The notes below the pieces were generated by a model. That model made no database searches. It saw only the letters and a program-made list of their open reading frames with translations, and was not told the DNA's origin. A program made the position numbers and the translations under genes. 64,000 bases of DNA, from positions 62,001 through 126,000 of the forward strand of contig NZ_JQGJ02000010.1 of NCBI RefSeq assembly GCF_000802155.2, in the 5' to 3' direction. Positions 62,088-64,000 of this stretch are shown here, one piece after another (positions within the stretch are counted from its first letter, which is position 1; each line of letters begins with the position of its first letter). The stretch comes from Pseudomonas frederiksbergensis (GTDB lineage Bacteria; Pseudomonadota; Gammaproteobacteria; Pseudomonadales; Pseudomonadaceae).

Positions 62088-64000
62088 ATGAAAAGCCAAC
62101 CCGATGCCGCCAGCCGTATGGCGGCCGAGGTAGTAACGCAGTTACCGGTGCCCTCGCGGCTCGGTATGCTGCGTTTCGAGCGGCTGAATGAAGCAAGCTG
62201 GGCGCTGCTGTTTCTCGATCCCAACTGCGAACGTTACTTCGGCTTGCCAGCCGTTGAGCTTTGTTCGCTGGTCAGTTCTCCTTACGCCAGCCTGATGGAA
62301 CCTGAGGCACGCTATCACTTGCATGACGCGATCCAGCAGCAGCTGGCCCAGGCGTCCCACTATCTGATTCGCTACACGTTGCACACCGCCAAGGGGCCGA
62401 TGAACCTGTTGGAGACCGGTGAAGCCTACAGGCAGCACAACCGTCATCTGCTGCGTGGTTATTTGCTTGTGGTGGACGACCTGTTGCAGGACGGGCCCTC
62501 CCTGCCGGCCGTTGACCTGGAAACCCAGAATTCCAGACTGCAGATCGCCCTGGAGCTCAATCAGCGCGCCCAACAGGAGCAGCTTCAGCATCTGGACCGG
62601 GTCCGCGCCCAGCAAGACTTGATCCTGCTACTGACGCGCCAGCGCTACAGCGCCAACAACTCGCTGCAAGAAGCCGCCGAACTGATTACCCGCAGCGCCT
62701 GTGACATCTACCAGATCGATTGCGCGAGCATCTGGAATCTGGAGGACGGGAAGCTGGTGCCGATCTCGGCCTATAACCGCGCCTCCCAGGAATACTTCCT
62801 GCCGGAGGTCATCAACGCCAACGATTTCCCGCACTACATGGAAGCGTTGCAGACCTGCCGCGCCATCGACGCCCACAACGCGATGCGCGACCCGCGCACG
62901 CGAGAAATGGCCGAGAACCTGCGAGCCCGGGACGTCAACGCAATACTCGACGCCAGCATCCGGATCGACGGGCAAGTGGTGGGCGTCCTGTGCCTGGAGC
63001 AAGTCGGCGCAACCCGCGCCTGGCAGTCGGACGAAATTGCCTTCGCCGGCGAGTTGGCGGACCAGTTCGCCCAGGTCATCAACAACCACAACCGCCGCAC
63101 CGCCACCAGCGCCTTGCACCTGTTCCAGCGGGCCGTAGAGCAGAGCGCCAATGCGTTCCTGCTGGTCAATTGCGACGGTGTGGTGGAATACGTCAACCCA
63201 AGCTTCACCGCGATCACCCAGTACACCACCGAGGAAGTCCACGGCCAGCGCCTCTCGGAACTGCCGGCCCTGGAGAACCTCAGTGAACTACTGTTCGATG
63301 CGCCCTCGGCCCTGGCCCAGAGCAATAGTTGGCAGGGCGAGTTCAAGAGTCGGCGCAAGAACCTCGAACCGTACTGGGGCCAGTTGTCGATTTCCAAGGT
63401 CTACGGCGACAACCGTGAACTGACCCACTACATCGGCATCTACGAAGACATCACCCAGACCAAGCTGGCCCAGCAGCGCATCGAGCGCCTGGCCTACACC
63501 GACAACCTGACCAACCTGGGCAACCGTCCGGCATTTATCCGCAACCTGGATGAACGCTTCGCCCGGGACAGCGACTCGCCCATCAGCCTGTTGCTGGTGG
63601 ACATCGACAACTTCAAGCGCATCAACGACAGCCTCGGTCACCAGACCGGCGATAAACTGCTGATCAGCCTGGCCCGACGCCTGCGCAACAGCCTGAGCCC
63701 CAGCGGCAGCCTGGCCCGATTCGCCAGTAACGAATTTGCCGTGCTGCTGGACGACACCGATCTTGAAACCGGCCAGCATATCGCCAGCCAACTGCTGATG
63801 ACGCTCGACAAGCCGATGTTCGTCGATAACCAGTTGATCAGCGTCACGGGCTCCGTGGGCCTGGCCTGCGCACCTTTGCATGGGCGCGACCCGCAGACGC
63901 TGATGCGCAACGCCGGCCTCGCCTTGCATAAGGCCAAGGCCAACGGCAAGCATCAGGTCCAAGTGTTCACCGAGGCACTGAATGCCGAGGCCAGCTACAA
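62088..64000 (+). CDS. dipA: c-di-GMP phosphodiesterase DipA (5' part; runs off the window)
   Basis: Membrane-free signalling protein that lowers c-di-GMP and promotes biofilm dispersal in P. aeruginosa (PA5017). The frame is open from the ATG at 62088 to the window end, 637 codons. A GAF-like domain (LQEAAELITRSACDIYQIDCASIWNL) is followed by a PAS domain (FQRAVEQSANAFLLVNCDGVVEYVN) and a GGDEF domain. The GGDEF motif is degenerate, reading ASNEF (RFASNEFAVLL), so it should not make c-di-GMP. The EAL domain expected after it lies outside the window. Confidence 0.93.
   Translation, partial: MKSQPDAASRMAAEVVTQLPVPSRLGMLRFERLNEASWALLFLDPNCERYFGLPAVELCSLVSSPYASLMEPEARYHLHDAIQQQLAQASHYLIRYTLHTAKGPMNLLETGEAYRQHNRHLLRGYLLVVDDLLQDGPSLPAVDLETQNSRLQIALELNQRAQQEQLQHLDRVRAQQDLILLLTRQRYSANNSLQEAAELITRSACDIYQIDCASIWNLEDGKLVPISAYNRASQEYFLPEVINANDFPHYMEALQTCRAIDAHNAMRDPRTREMAENLRARDVNAILDASIRIDGQVVGVLCLEQVGATRAWQSDEIAFAGELADQFAQVINNHNRRTATSALHLFQRAVEQSANAFLLVNCDGVVEYVNPSFTAITQYTTEEVHGQRLSELPALENLSELLFDAPSALAQSNSWQGEFKSRRKNLEPYWGQLSISKVYGDNRELTHYIGIYEDITQTKLAQQRIERLAYTDNLTNLGNRPAFIRNLDERFARDSDSPISLLLVDIDNFKRINDSLGHQTGDKLLISLARRLRNSLSPSGSLARFASNEFAVLLDDTDLETGQHIASQLLMTLDKPMFVDNQLISVTGSVGLACAPLHGRDPQTLMRNAGLALHKAKANGKHQVQVFTEALNAEASY

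Noticed and set aside
63700..63750. GGDEF motif lost in DipA (ASNEF)
   Set aside because: Not a mutation of this strain: as I recall, DipA of P. aeruginosa has the same degenerate motif and acts only as a phosphodiesterase.

Overview
The window is chromosomal DNA of a fluorescent Pseudomonas (P. fluorescens group, not P. aeruginosa). The gene order follows, from memory, the P. aeruginosa PA4953-PA5017 backbone (motB-motA to dipA). GC is high, and the short repeats that mark this group (REP/REPIN hairpins of the GTGGGAGC..GCTTGCTCGCGA and GTGGCGAGGG..CCCTCGCCAC types) are scattered between genes. No rRNA, tRNA, CRISPR array, insertion sequence or prophage was found.

Layout. 1-10 kb: the flagellar stator genes motA/motB (motB cut by the window start), an HDOD protein, the rhodanese rhdA coupled to phosphatidylserine decarboxylase psd, a PilZ-like protein, serB, and a membrane HAMP protein. 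fimX, which lies here in P. aeruginosa, is absent. 10-21 kb: a PqiC-like lipoprotein, then the topoisomerase IV block parE / phytase-like esterase / retropepsin-like protease / parC with overlapping genes, then yqiA, cpdA, yqiB and nudF. Between yqiA and cpdA lies a 1.6-kb insertion: inverted repeat arms of about 360 bp, several REP hairpins, and one small gene (DUF6124-like) whose leader folds into what looks like a structured cis-regulatory RNA. 21-33 kb: a DUF3298 lipoprotein, cytX and thiC behind a TPP riboswitch, a TolC-family channel, waaA, a LysR regulator divergent from an SMR pump, and an FAD oxidoreductase / aldo-keto reductase / unknown trio.

33-52.4 kb is the lipopolysaccharide core region, almost all on the minus strand. 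It holds hldE, cysC, msbA, two polysaccharide pyruvyl transferases, an O-antigen ligase-like protein, two glycosyltransferases, a carbamoyltransferase, a run of four Wap/WaaP-type kinases, and waaG, waaC and waaF. Most of these genes overlap by 1-23 bases, which implies long translationally coupled operons. The outer part (38.8-43.5 kb) looks lower in GC and differs from the P. aeruginosa set, as expected for a variable surface-sugar locus.

52.5-64 kb: glnE divergent from aceE-aceF (pyruvate dehydrogenase E1 and E2). Two identical-type GntR/FadR-like operators lie in front of aceE. After them come a PhoD-like phosphatase and the start of dipA (c-di-GMP phosphodiesterase), which runs off the window.

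Best candidates for something new are the structured leader RNA with its Shine-Dalgarno hairpin on the DUF6124-like gene, and the long inverted repeat that encloses it. Next come the paired aceE operators and the two LPS kinase-family proteins that lack the expected catalytic aspartate.
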